Part shown: one piece after another, positions 51,786 to 63,024 of the stretch
Layout: each line of letters starts with the position of its first letter
Position numbering within the stretch: position 1 is the first letter of the stretch
NCBI GenBank assembly: GCA_013400975.1
Contig: WBMZ01012795.1
Coordinates: 62,001 to 126,000 of the forward strand
DNA from: Atrichornis clamosus
Lineage: Eukaryota > Chordata > Aves > Passeriformes > Menuridae
Direction of reading: 5' to 3'
Length of the DNA stretch: 64,000 nucleotides
The notes under the pieces: model-generated
What the model saw: only the letters and a program-made list of their open reading frames with translations
Databases searched by the model: none
Told to the model about the DNA's origin: nothing
Position numbers and translations under genes: made by a program

Positions 51786-52213
51786 CATCACAGGGGCACA
51801 GATCTCTGCAGATTGGTGAAAAACACTGCAGATGCTCCTATTCTGGATCACCTCAGACCCAACAGCTGAAGCAAATTTGATGACATGGGAACAAAATCTC
51901 CTTTATTCTGGGCAAAATGAGAGACAATACAATACAGGGGTAGATATGTGGGACATAATGCTGTGGTGAAATCTCATTTTTCAATGTCTTATCATTGATC
52001 CTTCCTCCTGTTCTTTCACCATGGCAACATTTTGGTCCCATTACTGAGTATACAATTAAGATTTCAGATTTCTAATTTCAGACTGCAGATGTACTGATGG
52101 ATATGAAGCACCCACGCCTGAGATGTATTATGCGTGCTACACAGGCAGATCCTCTGCAGCAGAAACGTATGCTTGCTTTTTCACCAATTACACTGCCATA
52201 GTAATGTTTTCCT
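51786..52213. other. Non-coding stretch
   Basis: No repeat, RNA gene or exon recognised. Confidence 0.4.
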
Positions 52214-52615
52214 CAAGCCGTGGTTCAGTCAGAAGAGAAGTGAAAGGCAGTGAGGCAAGGAACAGAGTGGGGGTAGCAGCAGAAAAGAAGCTGGGGCAGG
52301 AGGCCAGGTGTGGGTAAGGGTAGGGGTAAGACAGAATGGTGAGCAAGGACAGGAGAGTGGTGGTGGAGGGTGCAGAGCAGAAATGGAGCAAGTCAAAAGA
52401 GAGGGACATGAGATGGAGTCTGCTGGGAACTCAGCTGGATGGAAAGGAGATGATGAGGGCAAGGTGAAAAAAGCCCCCATGAAAAGTGATAGAGAAAAGG
52501 TGGCACGGGATAAGGAGAAAGATGAGGAAATTGGATAGAGGAGAAATGGAGGGAGCAAACAGTTTGAGTGGAGGGAGATTATCAGGTAAGGAACAGACTA
52601 GGGAGGTAAAGAGTG
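52214..52615 (+). repeat. Purine-rich (GA) low-complexity tract
   Basis: For about 400 bases the plus strand is dominated by A and G, with few C or T, in irregular AGGA/GAAA/GGTG units. The frames it opens on either strand (Glu/Lys-rich on plus, Ser/Pro/Leu-rich on minus) are composition effects. At 52311-52330 there is a TTAGGG-like stretch (TGGGTAAGGGTAGGGGTAAG). Such strand-biased tracts can form triplex or G-rich structures. Confidence 0.7.
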
Positions 52616-53624
52616 ACAGCTTTCTCCTCTCAGCTGTAAGCAGAAATTAGATGTTACCACCACCTGAGCAGCCAGAATGTGCCTAGGCATCTGCCTTTAC
52701 AACCTGAGATAATTGCAGGTGACTGTGGCAGGCTTCCTCAAATATTGCTACACTTATGAAATATAACTCTTTGCAATTTAAAAATCAGCCACATATCTTG
52801 AGGGACAAGCATTATCCTGAGAGTTTGTAAGATATGAGGTTGGCAATAAGACTGCAGAGAAAGCATTTCCTCTCTGCTTGAATTCTCCTTTATCTTAAAA
52901 AAAAAAAGCAAAATGTAATAAAATGTATCAGAATGCATGCAACCTAATCACACAGCTTCTTATTTGTATTCAGCAACCAAATCCTTCTCAGGGAGCAGTT
53001 ATTAAGTGCACAGATTCCCATAATACTCTTTAAATATCATGAGCAGAAGGAGCAGCAAAGCACAGGGGAAGTGAAACTGCTGTCTCATGGCTCTCTCCTG
53101 TTTTATCAACCCAGTGCCTGGTGCACACTGTGGTGCGGTGTTTGAATTGTGCCTGCTGATCCTTGGTGCTCATGGGGAAGACAAGCACATGCCAGTCAGT
53201 TCTAAGGAAAGTCTGCTTTGTCAATAGTGTGGCTGCTTTCAGACTGCATTTTGGAAAGCAGTTTATTTCAGTCTCACCATAATGGGATCACTGAGTGATA
53301 GTGAAGGCTGTAGGTAGAAAAAGGAAGGTGGGGGAAAAAAAGCAATAGAAAAAAAAAAGAGCAACACTCTCCCCTTTTTTCTTTTTTTTCAGTACCAAAA
53401 CTCATGTTCCTTTAGTCCAGACAGGAGAGAAACACAGGACCTTTGGGGTCAATGATGTCCACAACTTCCTGTCTGACTTCTACCTAGGCAGGATTTTACT
53501 CTGAGGTTCACCCTACACCATTTGCCATGGCCATCTATTTTACCATGAACCATTGTGATGCAACTGCATTTCCATGAGACAACCTAGACCTTGATCCCTC
53601 ACAGACTTACGACTATACTTCACG
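52616..53624. other. Non-coding stretch
   Basis: Contains A11 near 52898 and a long T-rich acceptor-like tract ending TTTTTTTTCAG near 53391, without a convincing exon after it. Confidence 0.4.
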
Positions 53625-54010
53625 CAGGAAGGGACTCCAGGCTCTGCCTCTGTGCTGCAGGAGAGGAGCCAGCAGCGCTCCAGCTGTGACTTGGGCCCGA
53701 GGATCTGCACTGTGCTTGGGAGGACAGGGGACAGGGACACCTCCTGGGGGGCTGCCAAGGCCACCGCTGCCTTGGGCCTGTTCTCACGAGCTGAAGCCAA
53801 AGAACCACAAGGAATGTGCTCTTGCCTGTGGAGATCCCCAGGGTGGGCAGGAGGCTGAGCCCCATCCTGAGGGTGCTTGTGGAATCCTGCACTCCCAAGG
53901 TCTCTAAGGTGCAAAGGCCTTTGAGCACTGGAGCCAAGGTTGGTGAGGGACCCACAAGGCGAGGATGGGGCACAGTACCCACCCTGAAAAGGATGCCTGT
54001 GCCTTAAGAA
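53625..54010. other. GC-rich block of unknown origin
   Basis: About 385 bases of clearly higher GC content than either flank. CpG is not enriched, so it does not look like a CpG-island promoter. Frames are open on both strands (up to 167 codons on minus, 53540-54043), as GC-rich DNA lacks TA-containing stops. No splice sites, terminal repeats or known motifs found. It may be a retroelement piece, a non-coding RNA exon or an isolated GC spike. Confidence 0.35.
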
Positions 54011-54840
54011 GCAGAAGAGAGGTCTTTGGCAGCTGCCCCTCATGTTTCTGCTTCATGGGAAGGAAGGATCAAGGGCAGACAGCAACACTGGGCTAATCCC
54101 TGGTGCAGCGTGAGGGGGCTGGGTCATGGCTCCTCATGTGTGCTGTGGGTAAGAAGCTGACAGCTGTCTGCTCTGATAAAGCTGAATTTCATAAAGGAAC
54201 CATCTTTCTCCAGGTTGCTACTCTGTATATGAAAGTGTCAATAGTAGCTAAGAATCCTTTGCCTTCCAGTCATAAGAAATACGAGGGCCCCACACTTACA
54301 TGCTTTTCAAAACCTGATATGAATGCATAAAAGAAAGCTACAATCCATGAAAATTACTGCCCTGAATTTTGTGTCCCCATACCCTATTAAACTTACAGGC
54401 ATACAAGAGCTTCTTTTGGGGAGAGCAGGGAAAATCCAAACAAACAAGCAAGCTCATAGGCTGCCAAGATGTGAATTGCATTTTATTTCTTCTTTGTGAA
54501 AACCTGCTTGTACCTGAGAAGAGAAATAGTCTATCTTCAGCTGCCCTATTTACACAACAAGAGTGTGACCACGAAATCAGTGCACTTAGCAGAAGAGAAA
54601 GGTACCTCATAGTAACTAGGTCATAAACACACTATCTCTCTTTTGCCTTGAAGCCCTGCTCTTCTCTTTTCTATTTTGTGTTTCAGTATAAAAATGCATT
54701 GCTCTTTCAAAAACCACATTCCCAAACTTCTCCCTAATGCGACCTTTTCTTCTCTGAGCACTGGTGCATTGGCTGTTACAGGATGTGTATAAGGTATGTA
54801 ATGTCCATCAGAGAACGAGAGAAACAGAAAGTATCACGGC

Positions 54841-55030
54841 CATGTCTTTCAATCCCCTCCTGTTAATAATGCAAATAAAATATCATTCCCACGATTCATG
54901 TCAAAGATTTAATCAATGGTCAGGTAACCACTACCCACATCATATTATTGATGCTTTATTCATAAATGTGATAGGTGTTTTAAAGGGCTGAACACCCTTT
55001 TAATGATGCAAGCTGAGATAATGTGGATGA
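54841..55030. promoter_or_regulatory. Candidate conserved non-coding element / enhancer (unproven)
   Basis: Dense transcription-factor-like motifs with little low-complexity sequence: octamer ATGCAAAT at 54869-54876, TCAAAGATTT and ATCAATGG (TCF/LEF-like), ATTATTGATGC, TTTATTCATAAA (homeobox-like) and AGGTGTTTTAAAG (T-box/forkhead-like). AT content is high without long homopolymers. This resembles deeply conserved developmental enhancers, but only alignment to other birds can show it. Confidence 0.2.
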
Positions 55031-57895
55031 TGAGAAAGGTAACCTGATCTGAAACTGAGCCAGCCACCTTGCAGTTTTCCCAATTTTGCTTTCTCCCAAG
55101 AGATTTTGCAGCCCCAGTGCAAGGCAGTAGGTGGGTCTCAATTCATATCACTGGGACATTTTTCCCCCCAAGCCCACGGTGGTCATTCCCCATTGCGTAA
55201 CTGCAATTACTGGAGGTACTGCATGGTCCTATGAAATCCTTCATGGATGGTGAGACAGGTAAACAAAAGTACCCAGTTATTCCATGTTTTGATTATTCCA
55301 GTCATCTCAGGCAAGGGTAGTGGTAAATAGTGTGATAATTACATTCTCAGAAGGCAGTAAGACAAACACTGCTGCAGAGGACTGCCTTGGTCTCAAAATG
55401 CGGCAGCAGTGAGATCAGAGAATAAATGGTACTTCCAGAATGTTAAAAAATGATATTTGTTTTTGCAACAGGAATGCTAATGAGTATGAGCAAATGTAAT
55501 CACAAACAAGGACAGTCAGTGCAAGCGGAGACATGTTTTCCAGAAGTAATGGCAGAGGAGAAGTTAAAGTTAATGGGCAGCTAATCATATAGGAATCAGC
55601 CACAAGGCTGAGCTGAATTGACATGCGTTGCTCCTTTGCCCACATAAACTCTTGGTGATTTCAACAGTAATTTTAGCTTCCTTGGAGACATGGTTTGGAT
55701 GGCTGGAACACCACCCTGGGTAGAGTTACAGGATATATTTAAGTTCTCAACAGCAGCAGCCTGACCACTGCCAAAGCCAGGATTTATGGATGGGCAGGAA
55801 GGAAGAGGAGGAGGAAAAAGTTGCTACTTCCTAGAAAAGGTTCAACACAGGGTGAGCATCCGGGCAGATGGCACATGGATGTCTGAGTAGCTGGCAAGCC
55901 TGAAGGGTGACCTGTTGGTGCTGGGGCATATGGAGAGGATGGGTGAGGGCAGGACATGAAAGGGGAGAGAAAAGAGTAAAGATGGCGTGGTTCTGACTGT
56001 TAGTCCTGCTGACATGCTGTTGTGTTGTGGCTTCTTTTGGTTTATTATAAAGAATGAAGAATAATAATTAAAAAATGCAGAATTACTTGGCTCAAGAGGT
56101 TTCTTTTACCCAAGTTGCAAACTCCAAAGGGAAAAGCCTTTCTCCACTTTTAGTGGAGAATATGTTTCTGCATAGAAGTTCCTAGGTATGGAAAGAAGCA
56201 GACACATGTACATGCACACTTTTTAAGACTGATATAGTTTATGATTAAGTGCAGGCAAGCTGTTCTTCTTATTTTCACAGTGGAGGATATAAATGAGAGT
56301 CCTGCAGTTCAGTGAGGGAAACTGTATTTTAAAGTTTCATGAGGGAAAGATCTGAGGTATTTTGACACCCACTTCTATTAAAACCTTCTCCTTTTTTTTA
56401 AGGAGAAAAATATTTGTTGTTGCTGAATTCATCATACTTGACAGGAGTTTGTATAAACCTGCAAAAAGCAATTTTTTCTCCTGGCTTATGCCATTAATGG
56501 AAAAATGCAACTGAAAGAAATTGAAGCAAATTTTGTGAATAAAAATAATAGAGAAAGTAATTCAGACATGATCTATTTCAAGAAGTACTGCAATTATAAA
56601 ATATTTAAATATGGATTGTTTAGAAAAACAACATTTTCTATAGTAATTCTGCAGTTGCATTTCTGATATGTCTTTTTTTTGTAACATTTGTGCCATGTGG
56701 TACACTGGTTTAATAAGAAGTGTTTACTTACCAGTGCTAAACCCAAGGAAATTATCAAAAGTGTGGCTAAATAGAAGCTAATTTCTCAGAATCCAACCAG
56801 ATTCTAAAGATGCCTGAAGATTTCTGTCCAGACGTCCAGAGCTTCATCTTGATTTCTCTACCAATTTAAATGAGAGCTGCATAACAGCATTCCTTGATCA
56901 AATGAAGCATGTTGTACAAATTGACAGAGGACAGAAAAAATCTTACGTCTTCAAAGATCAGAGAGGAGACCAGGAAAGTCAGTCTGTAGAATTCTTCATC
57001 TTCTCTATTATAGGACATGGACTTCCAGGCTTGTCATTGTTTAGGCAAGCCTGCTTCACCCCATCAGTGTTATGGTCCCCATTTTCTTCTGCTCATTTGA
57101 AACAGTACACTCCAGCAATCAAAGGAAAATGTGGATTTACAGCAGTTGGGGAGCCCTTGGACATGTCCTACAGGGATCAGTAATCTAAACCCCAGGCAGC
57201 TATAGACCCTAAGTCTATCCCAAAGCATATCTTGGATATTCAACAGAAGTTTTTACCCCACTGACATAGTGCATTAATAAGGAATTAAAACTGTGTTAAT
57301 AGGGAACTCTTTCATACCAAAGCTATCAGCATTATAATTTCAGTTGCCTTTATTGACAGAATTATGCAACGTTACACCAACCCTATTTTAATTTCATAAC
57401 TTACTGACTTCGAAAAGTCATTACACTCTGGCCTTTTTTTAAACTGTTTTCTCCCATAAGTATTGCAGTTTGTCTAATAGCATAAATTATCACTTGCTTA
57501 AAGATGCAAATTGCAAGTTATGTACTCCCCAAGTCTGCTTTGCCTAGAACAATTCCAGTTTAAAAGAAGATTCTTGTTTCTTCTATTTCTGCTGGTAGGG
57601 ACACAGGGAAAGAAGAAAGGTTCTTCTGCCTGTAAGTTTCTGTAGATTTCAATGTGTGATAAATCTTTTGACAACTAGATATTATAAACTGTATCATAAT
57701 ATACTGTTCTTAATTCTTGGTGGGTTTTACACACTGAAAGCTGCTTTTCTTTGGATTATGGTTTTGTTTGGTTTTGGTATTTAATGATTTTTCAGGTAGC
57801 ATTTTTTCATTAATTTGAATCAAATACAACATTGTGGCAGGAGATGGAGAAATTCATTGCAACATCCATGTCAATCAAAATATCTCTCTCCTCAG
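55031..57895. other. Non-coding stretch upstream of the exon candidate
   Basis: No repeat recognised. The 93-codon frame at 56902-57183 has no homology or splice support. I found no partner exon for the candidate at 57896. Confidence 0.35.
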
Positions 57896-58033
57896 CGCTG
57901 TGGTGAACCTCATACCTTTGAAGGTGGGCCAGAAATGAGAGAGCAAGGGCAAGTGGCTCTCCAGCTGTCTGACTGCAGGCCTGTGCTGCAGAAAGCCTGC
58001 ACAAAACAGGACTGCAAAGTGATAAACATATAA
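57896..58033 (+). CDS. Possible terminal coding exon, cysteine-rich, unidentified
   Basis: A good acceptor (ATATCTCTCTCCTCAG) is followed in phase 0 by 45 codons and a TAA. The residues begin RCGEPHTFEGGPEM and end LQKACTKQDCKVINI. Four cysteines, the spacing SDC-RPVLQKAC-TKQDC and the charged, non-hydrophobic composition resemble the second half of a thrombospondin type-1 repeat in ADAMTS-like secreted proteins. That is inference from cysteine spacing, not a recognised protein. GC content exceeds the flanks. An AATAAA begins one base after the stop, which is very close for a poly(A) signal, so the real signal may lie further on. I could not find a preceding exon in the window. Alternatives: an alternative last exon of a gene to the left, a non-coding RNA exon, or chance. 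Confidence 0.33.
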   Translation, partial: RCGEPHTFEGGPEMREQGQVALQLSDCRPVLQKACTKQDCKVINI

Positions 58034-58039
58034 AATAAA
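58034..58039 (+). terminator. Possible poly(A) signal AATAAA
   Basis: AATAAA directly follows the TAA of the exon candidate at 57896-58033. It is relevant only if that exon is real; the hexamer is common in AT-rich DNA. Confidence 0.15.
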
Positions 58040-61000
58040 TTATTGTGTATATCTTGTAATTAATAGTTCAAGTGGCATTGAATATTTTGGTTTTTAGTTA
58101 CTAGTAATAAGTTGAACTTAACTGCTCGGTGAACTCAACTATGGACTGAAAGTGCCAAAGAATACTCAGATAATACCGTGACTTATCACAGCTGCTGAAA
58201 AGAAGAAGACGACAAAACATGTCAGGAAAGTTCATTGAGGGAATAGTCTCTTTAAGGAACGTATGTACATTCCATATACCTTTAAAAAATGTTATTTCTT
58301 CTAGTAAAATAGCTGAAAGGCAGAAAACAGCTCTATGAGAAAACAGTGAATTTGTTCTTCTCCGCATAAGGCAACACTCAATGCCTGGTAGACTAGAGAA
58401 AAAGAAATTTTGAAGCAGTACTTAGCATTTTCTGTCTGTGTGTGCTGCTTTGTAGACAGACTCCATGCAGTTCCCATAATCTGCCAGCCTAAGAAGGGTA
58501 ACATGGTTTTAAGGGTGCACTACCAAGTACCACTAAGGCTGAGGCTTTCAAGAGGGGTTGCTACTGACTTGCCAAACCTTAAAACTTTCCAGCACCTAGT
58601 TTAAACCTTTCTTGGACAAACAGGTTTCTGCAACTGCTCCTCAAGCCTTTCAGACAGTTACAGTATGTATTTCATGAATTTCAATATTGCTTCCAGTGCA
58701 GCTCAAACTTAATCCATCTTGAAATTGGAGCGAGTGCATGATTCATCCATTCAGTGATTTCATTGTGCTATAATGAAAGCTGCTCATTAGTCCAATATTT
58801 GCAGATGAGAAAGCACTTGGCACAACCAAATTATTTTACTTAATCCTTGCACAGGTAACAGTAAATGTGTGATCATAATGTGCTTTTGCTGCATTTACAA
58901 AAGATAAACAAGGCAAAAAGTCCTTCAACAAATGCTAGAGTGTTCTGATTTCTTCATTAATACATTCTCAATTGCATTTTAAAATTGTTTAACCAACAGA
59001 AGCATCTTTAACTTTTCTCTGGTGCTTTCATATTGGGACACTGTGTCCCATCTTAGAAGCAAGCAATTACATGCCACAGCCTCCAAACTAAATAAATGAA
59101 GTTTCAAGTACCAGATCTGGGAATAGTCAATCCATTTTCCCTAGCTTGTATCCACACACTTCTTGTGCCTGTAAAAACATACTGTCCAAGTGACTGAGAG
59201 TAAAAGAAGTCATCTGCTCACAGACACAGAACTCAGAAAAACCCTTCAGGATCTGAAAATTTAGTTAATTAGTGCTTTTAGTGTTTATCTTATTGTAATA
59301 GCAAGAATTACCCAGTAAATAAGTTGTTAAAACAAAATGTGCCTTTTAGACTTCACTTTCCCCACACTCTTATATCAGTTGACAGTGATCAATGGACAAC
59401 CTTTCCACAGTAGGACGGAGGACTACAGATATTCCTGATGCCTGTTGTTAGGACACTTCTTATGTCACTGACTGAGAGCAGCGTGGTTTTGAGCAGAAGA
59501 ACAACAGACAGCACCACAGTGCTCTAAGCTGCCCTGCAAAAGCCTGGTTTCTTCCAGGTGCCCCATTGCTTCGGCCCATGCTTCAGTCAGTGCAGCAGGG
59601 AGGTTAGTTCTCAAAACCTCTTGGGAGCATTAGCTAAAACCTTCCAAGGCATCCCAGATTCAGGCTTCATTACATTTCTCCTTTCCAGTCTGAAGCTGGG
59701 GCTTGATTTCCGACCTTCAAAGAGATTTAGGTAGATACATGCCTGCATCCCACCAGAAAATGAGACTCAGGCATCAGTGTCACCATGGCCACCAGATACT
59801 GATACGTGATTTGTGACAGAGGTAGTCTTTTATGACATGTTTCTTTCACATCTCCATGAACTGTTAACTGTTCCTTGCAGTTCAGAGAACAGAGTTCACA
59901 AAATTATCTGGCAAAGTGTTTCTGAGAAAAGGCACATGTCACAGGGTTATAGACTGTCTCTGCTAATGAATGGCTGAGTGGCTCCTGAGTTTCCCTTGAA
60001 ATGATCAAATTACATATTCTTGGCTGAAATGGGAATCAGCAGATTCCTTCAGCCAAGGGAGACAGTACAGCATGTTTTAGTTTTCTGATTTTAATATTCA
60101 TTTATACATCTTCACAGGCACAAGAGTGACAGAATGAAGAACCAAAGCAAGTAAAACTGCTTTTTAACATAAAGTACAAATTCCCTTAATTGGATGCTCT
60201 GTAGTTATATGGCTTTTAGGGCTTTTGGAGGAAAGAAATTTCATCACAGGTGAGGCTTTTCCAAGTTTTCATTAAATACATCGAGATTTCTTTAAGTCCA
60301 GTGCTGAGGCCAGTGGGCAGTATTAGACATCACTGCCAGAATTGTCAGCCTTAATTCAATTTTATTGTGACTCAACTCACCTTTTGCATAATGGAAAGGT
60401 GTAATGCAGTTGCTCTAGTAGATAAATGTTTAATGGCGCCACACTCTACAAGCTACAGCTTGGCCAATCCTTGGCTTTCATTCTGGAGTTGCAATATATT
60501 GATAAAAATGGCAACGTAAAATCTCTGAACCAGCTGATTTTCACGGAGGGTTGAAATGCTAACACAAGTGAAAAGTTTATTGATTTTCATGCCCATCCCT
60601 TCCACTGTAACTGCTGCAGTTTAAGGGTTTGATGAACTGCAAAGCTTTTGCTTTGATTTCATTAAGAGTCTCTAGAAAAGATGGAACAATAAAACAATTT
60701 ATTAGCTATATCTGTGAGAGAAGAGGAACCATGGACAGTCCATCATGTTGGAAGATAGTAAGTGGTGGGGAAAATAGGTGCTTAAATTTGGATGATAAAC
60801 TTTTTATACTTAGGCCTATCATTTATTATTGTACTTGCAAGTCATCTGCCACCCTGGCATTTATAATCTGTTTTGCTTCTAGGCTTATATTTTTCATCCT
60901 GTTCTGTTTGAAGGGCTTCCTTGCTAGGAGAAACCCTTGTCATTTGATAGGACATGGGAAGGGTGTCAAAATGCTGTATGTTCACTGATAGAAATGGGAA

Positions 61001-61109
61001 AAAGTTTATAGTATAAGATGAGGTCACTTTTCATGTGCTACTGGTGAATGACAGACACATTTTAGGCATATATGTAGGTGTGTTGGTTGGATTTTTACCC
61101 TGTTATATG
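58040..61109. other. Non-coding stretch
   Basis: No named repeat or RNA gene. The 119-codon frame at 60629-60988 begins with a non-ATG codon (TTG) and ends in a hydrophobic run without other support. A GC-richer block at about 59400-59600 has nothing recognisable. Confidence 0.35.
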
Positions 61110-61155
61110 GAGTATTAGTGGCCACTGGACCACAAGTGGGGAAACACTACCCTAG
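61110..61155 (-). repeat. Possible hAT DNA-transposon end
   Basis: On the minus strand it reads GTAGTGTTTCCCCACTTGTG followed by GTCCAGTGGCCACTAATA. This resembles the 'cagtgtttctcaaactgtggtccgcggaccactagtgg' end of old Charlie/MER5-type hAT elements. Only one end is visible, so the call is tentative. Confidence 0.3.
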
Positions 61156-61924
61156 TGACACCAAGTTACATATTTATTGTGGAAATACAAATTATTAGAA
61201 ACTAACAGAGGAAATAATGGATGAAAAAGACAGATAAGTTATTTTATTAGCACATTTCTGTTTCCTTTCTGATTGCAGTCATGTATCAGGTTGAGATAGA
61301 GTGCTGGTTCATCACCAAAGTCTAACCTGGGTTGGAAGAAATTGCCAAAACAAAGGAGCTGTGAAATACTCCAAAAGGCAACTGACAGTACTATGTTCCA
61401 GAGAAAATGCATATTGACTTTACCCCTTCAAGCTTATATTTCACCTGACTTTTTTCTGGAATACAGGAAAACACTTGACTTTGTTCAGAAGTTTTGTTTT
61501 CCTACTATAAGAACTAGGAGCATCATTTATTTACTTTTAATAAAACATTAAATTTCTGAGAAAATGTCAAAATATGGTATATCGTCTATCAGTATTTTGC
61601 AGGATCTGAAACTTACTCAGGCCATTTTAATGTAAATAATAGCTGTAAAATTTTGCCACTTTCATATACAAATGAAAAGGTTAAGAGGCTGAATCCAGCA
61701 CAGTCCAAGTCTGTAGCCTCTTTTAATTTCTTTTAGATTTGTGTAGAAATGTCTCCACTAATATGGACTTTTCTTCTTTCTTTCTTTCCTTGTGACCACT
61801 CGTCAATGTTAGACCAGGCTGTATTGATATTTTTTGCAAGGCTAATTTTCTCAGGTTACAGATTGTATTTTTTTCATAGTAAATAATAAAAATCACAAGG
61901 CAGCTGTCCCTGCAACAGAACAAA
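61156..61924. other. Non-coding stretch
   Basis: AT-rich, with a short TTTC microsatellite near 61773-61788. Nothing else recognised. Confidence 0.4.
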
Positions 61925-62168
61925 GAACAAACTGAAAGAGGGCAGGTTTAGGTTGGATATAAGGAAGAAATTCTTTACTGTGAGGGTGGTGAGGCACTGG
62001 AACAAGTTGCCCAAAGAAGCTGTGGATGCTCTAGCCCTGGAAGTGTTCAGGGCCAGGTTGGATGGAATCCTGAGAACTATGTTCTAATGGGGAAGGTGTC
62101 CCTGCCCATAGCAGGGGAGTTGGAACTAGATTGTGCTGCAATCCAAACCATTCTATGATTCTATCAAA
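61925..62168 (+). mobile_element. CR1 LINE, 3' fragment with intact terminal repeat
   Basis: The plus strand follows the CR1 end in order: 'gggcaggtttaggttggata', 'taaggaagaaattctttact', 'gtgagggtggtgaggcactg', 'gttgcccaaagaagctgtgg', 'ccaggttggatgga' and finally 'ccattctatgattctatc', the diagnostic CR1 3' octamer repeat. 5' truncation leaves about 240 bases. It belongs to a different CR1 subfamily from the copy at 34900-35490, judged by the 'aggttggatataaggaagaa' block. Confidence 0.95.
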
Positions 62169-62514
62169 TCTTTTGCCAACTAGTGCATAGCTTATTTCTC
62201 AATGATTTGGCTAATGTGTAGGCAATTTGTACACCTAAACACATTAAAAAGAACAATTTATCTGTTTAGTTTCTGGGTTAACTGCAGTTGCTTTAGGTAT
62301 TTTACATTCTTATGATCTTACTGTAGTAGGATTACTTTTGAAATAGTAATAATACTCTACTTACCCTTAAAGTTGTTAAGCAACATTTCTCCTAACACAC
62401 ACTGTCTGGCTGCTTTCCTGAAACCAAGTAGTGAGAAAGAAATCTGCCTGGGGGCATGAGTCCTGAGCAGAGTCCAGTTTTGTAAGCCTGTGAAGCCCTT
62501 GGACTCACCCAACA
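62169..62514. other. Non-coding stretch
   Basis: AT-rich spacer between the CR1 fragment and the open frame at 62515. Nothing recognised. Confidence 0.4.
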
Positions 62515-62892
62515 GTGCTCCCTAAGGCAGTTTGTTTTCTTGTGTTAAAACAACACCACAGTGGATTTCCTTTGTTCTGTGATACAGCTTTGCTGTCTTT
62601 CAGATGGATTCAGTTGTCTGAACATAATGGCAAGGTCTTTTTGGATAGCTGGGAGCATGGAGTTCATGTTCGTTCAGGATTCGACAAATATTTTTTTGGT
62701 ATAGAAAGCTCACATGTACAAGGTCTTGGAAACAGCCTCATAGCCAACCTGGATGTAGGGCCTGGCTGTCTATATAGCAAAACACACCTAAGGACTATCA
62801 AGGTTTTGTACAAATTACAAGCTGCTAAAGCTTTGGTGAAAGGTTCTCCTACTGACTCAGATTACTATCTGATACGAGGGAGAAATGTATGA
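62515..62892 (+). other. Open frame with an internal acceptor, possible exon (weak)
   Basis: The frame is 125 codons long; its start is CTC/TTG-like, not a clear ATG. A usable acceptor (TTGCTGTCTTTCAG) falls inside it at about 62605. The part after that reads RWIQLSEHNGKVFLDSWEHG and ends SDYYLIRGRNV, with balanced composition. I recognise no family, there is no convincing donor or poly(A) site, and the length is compatible with chance. Confidence 0.15.
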
Positions 62893-63024
62893 GAATGGGA
62901 AACAGAAACTGATGCAGATTCTTGCATAATGTTTTCAGGATTTCAGTGCTAAAGGATGTATTCAAGCTAGTGCTCTCAATATTCAGTGATGGATATTCTC
63001 TGTTTTGCCCTTCCATGATCCTGT

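Noticed and set aside
52229..52558. 109-codon Ser/Pro/Leu-rich minus-strand frame
   Set aside because: Produced by the purine-rich tract on the other strand; low complexity.
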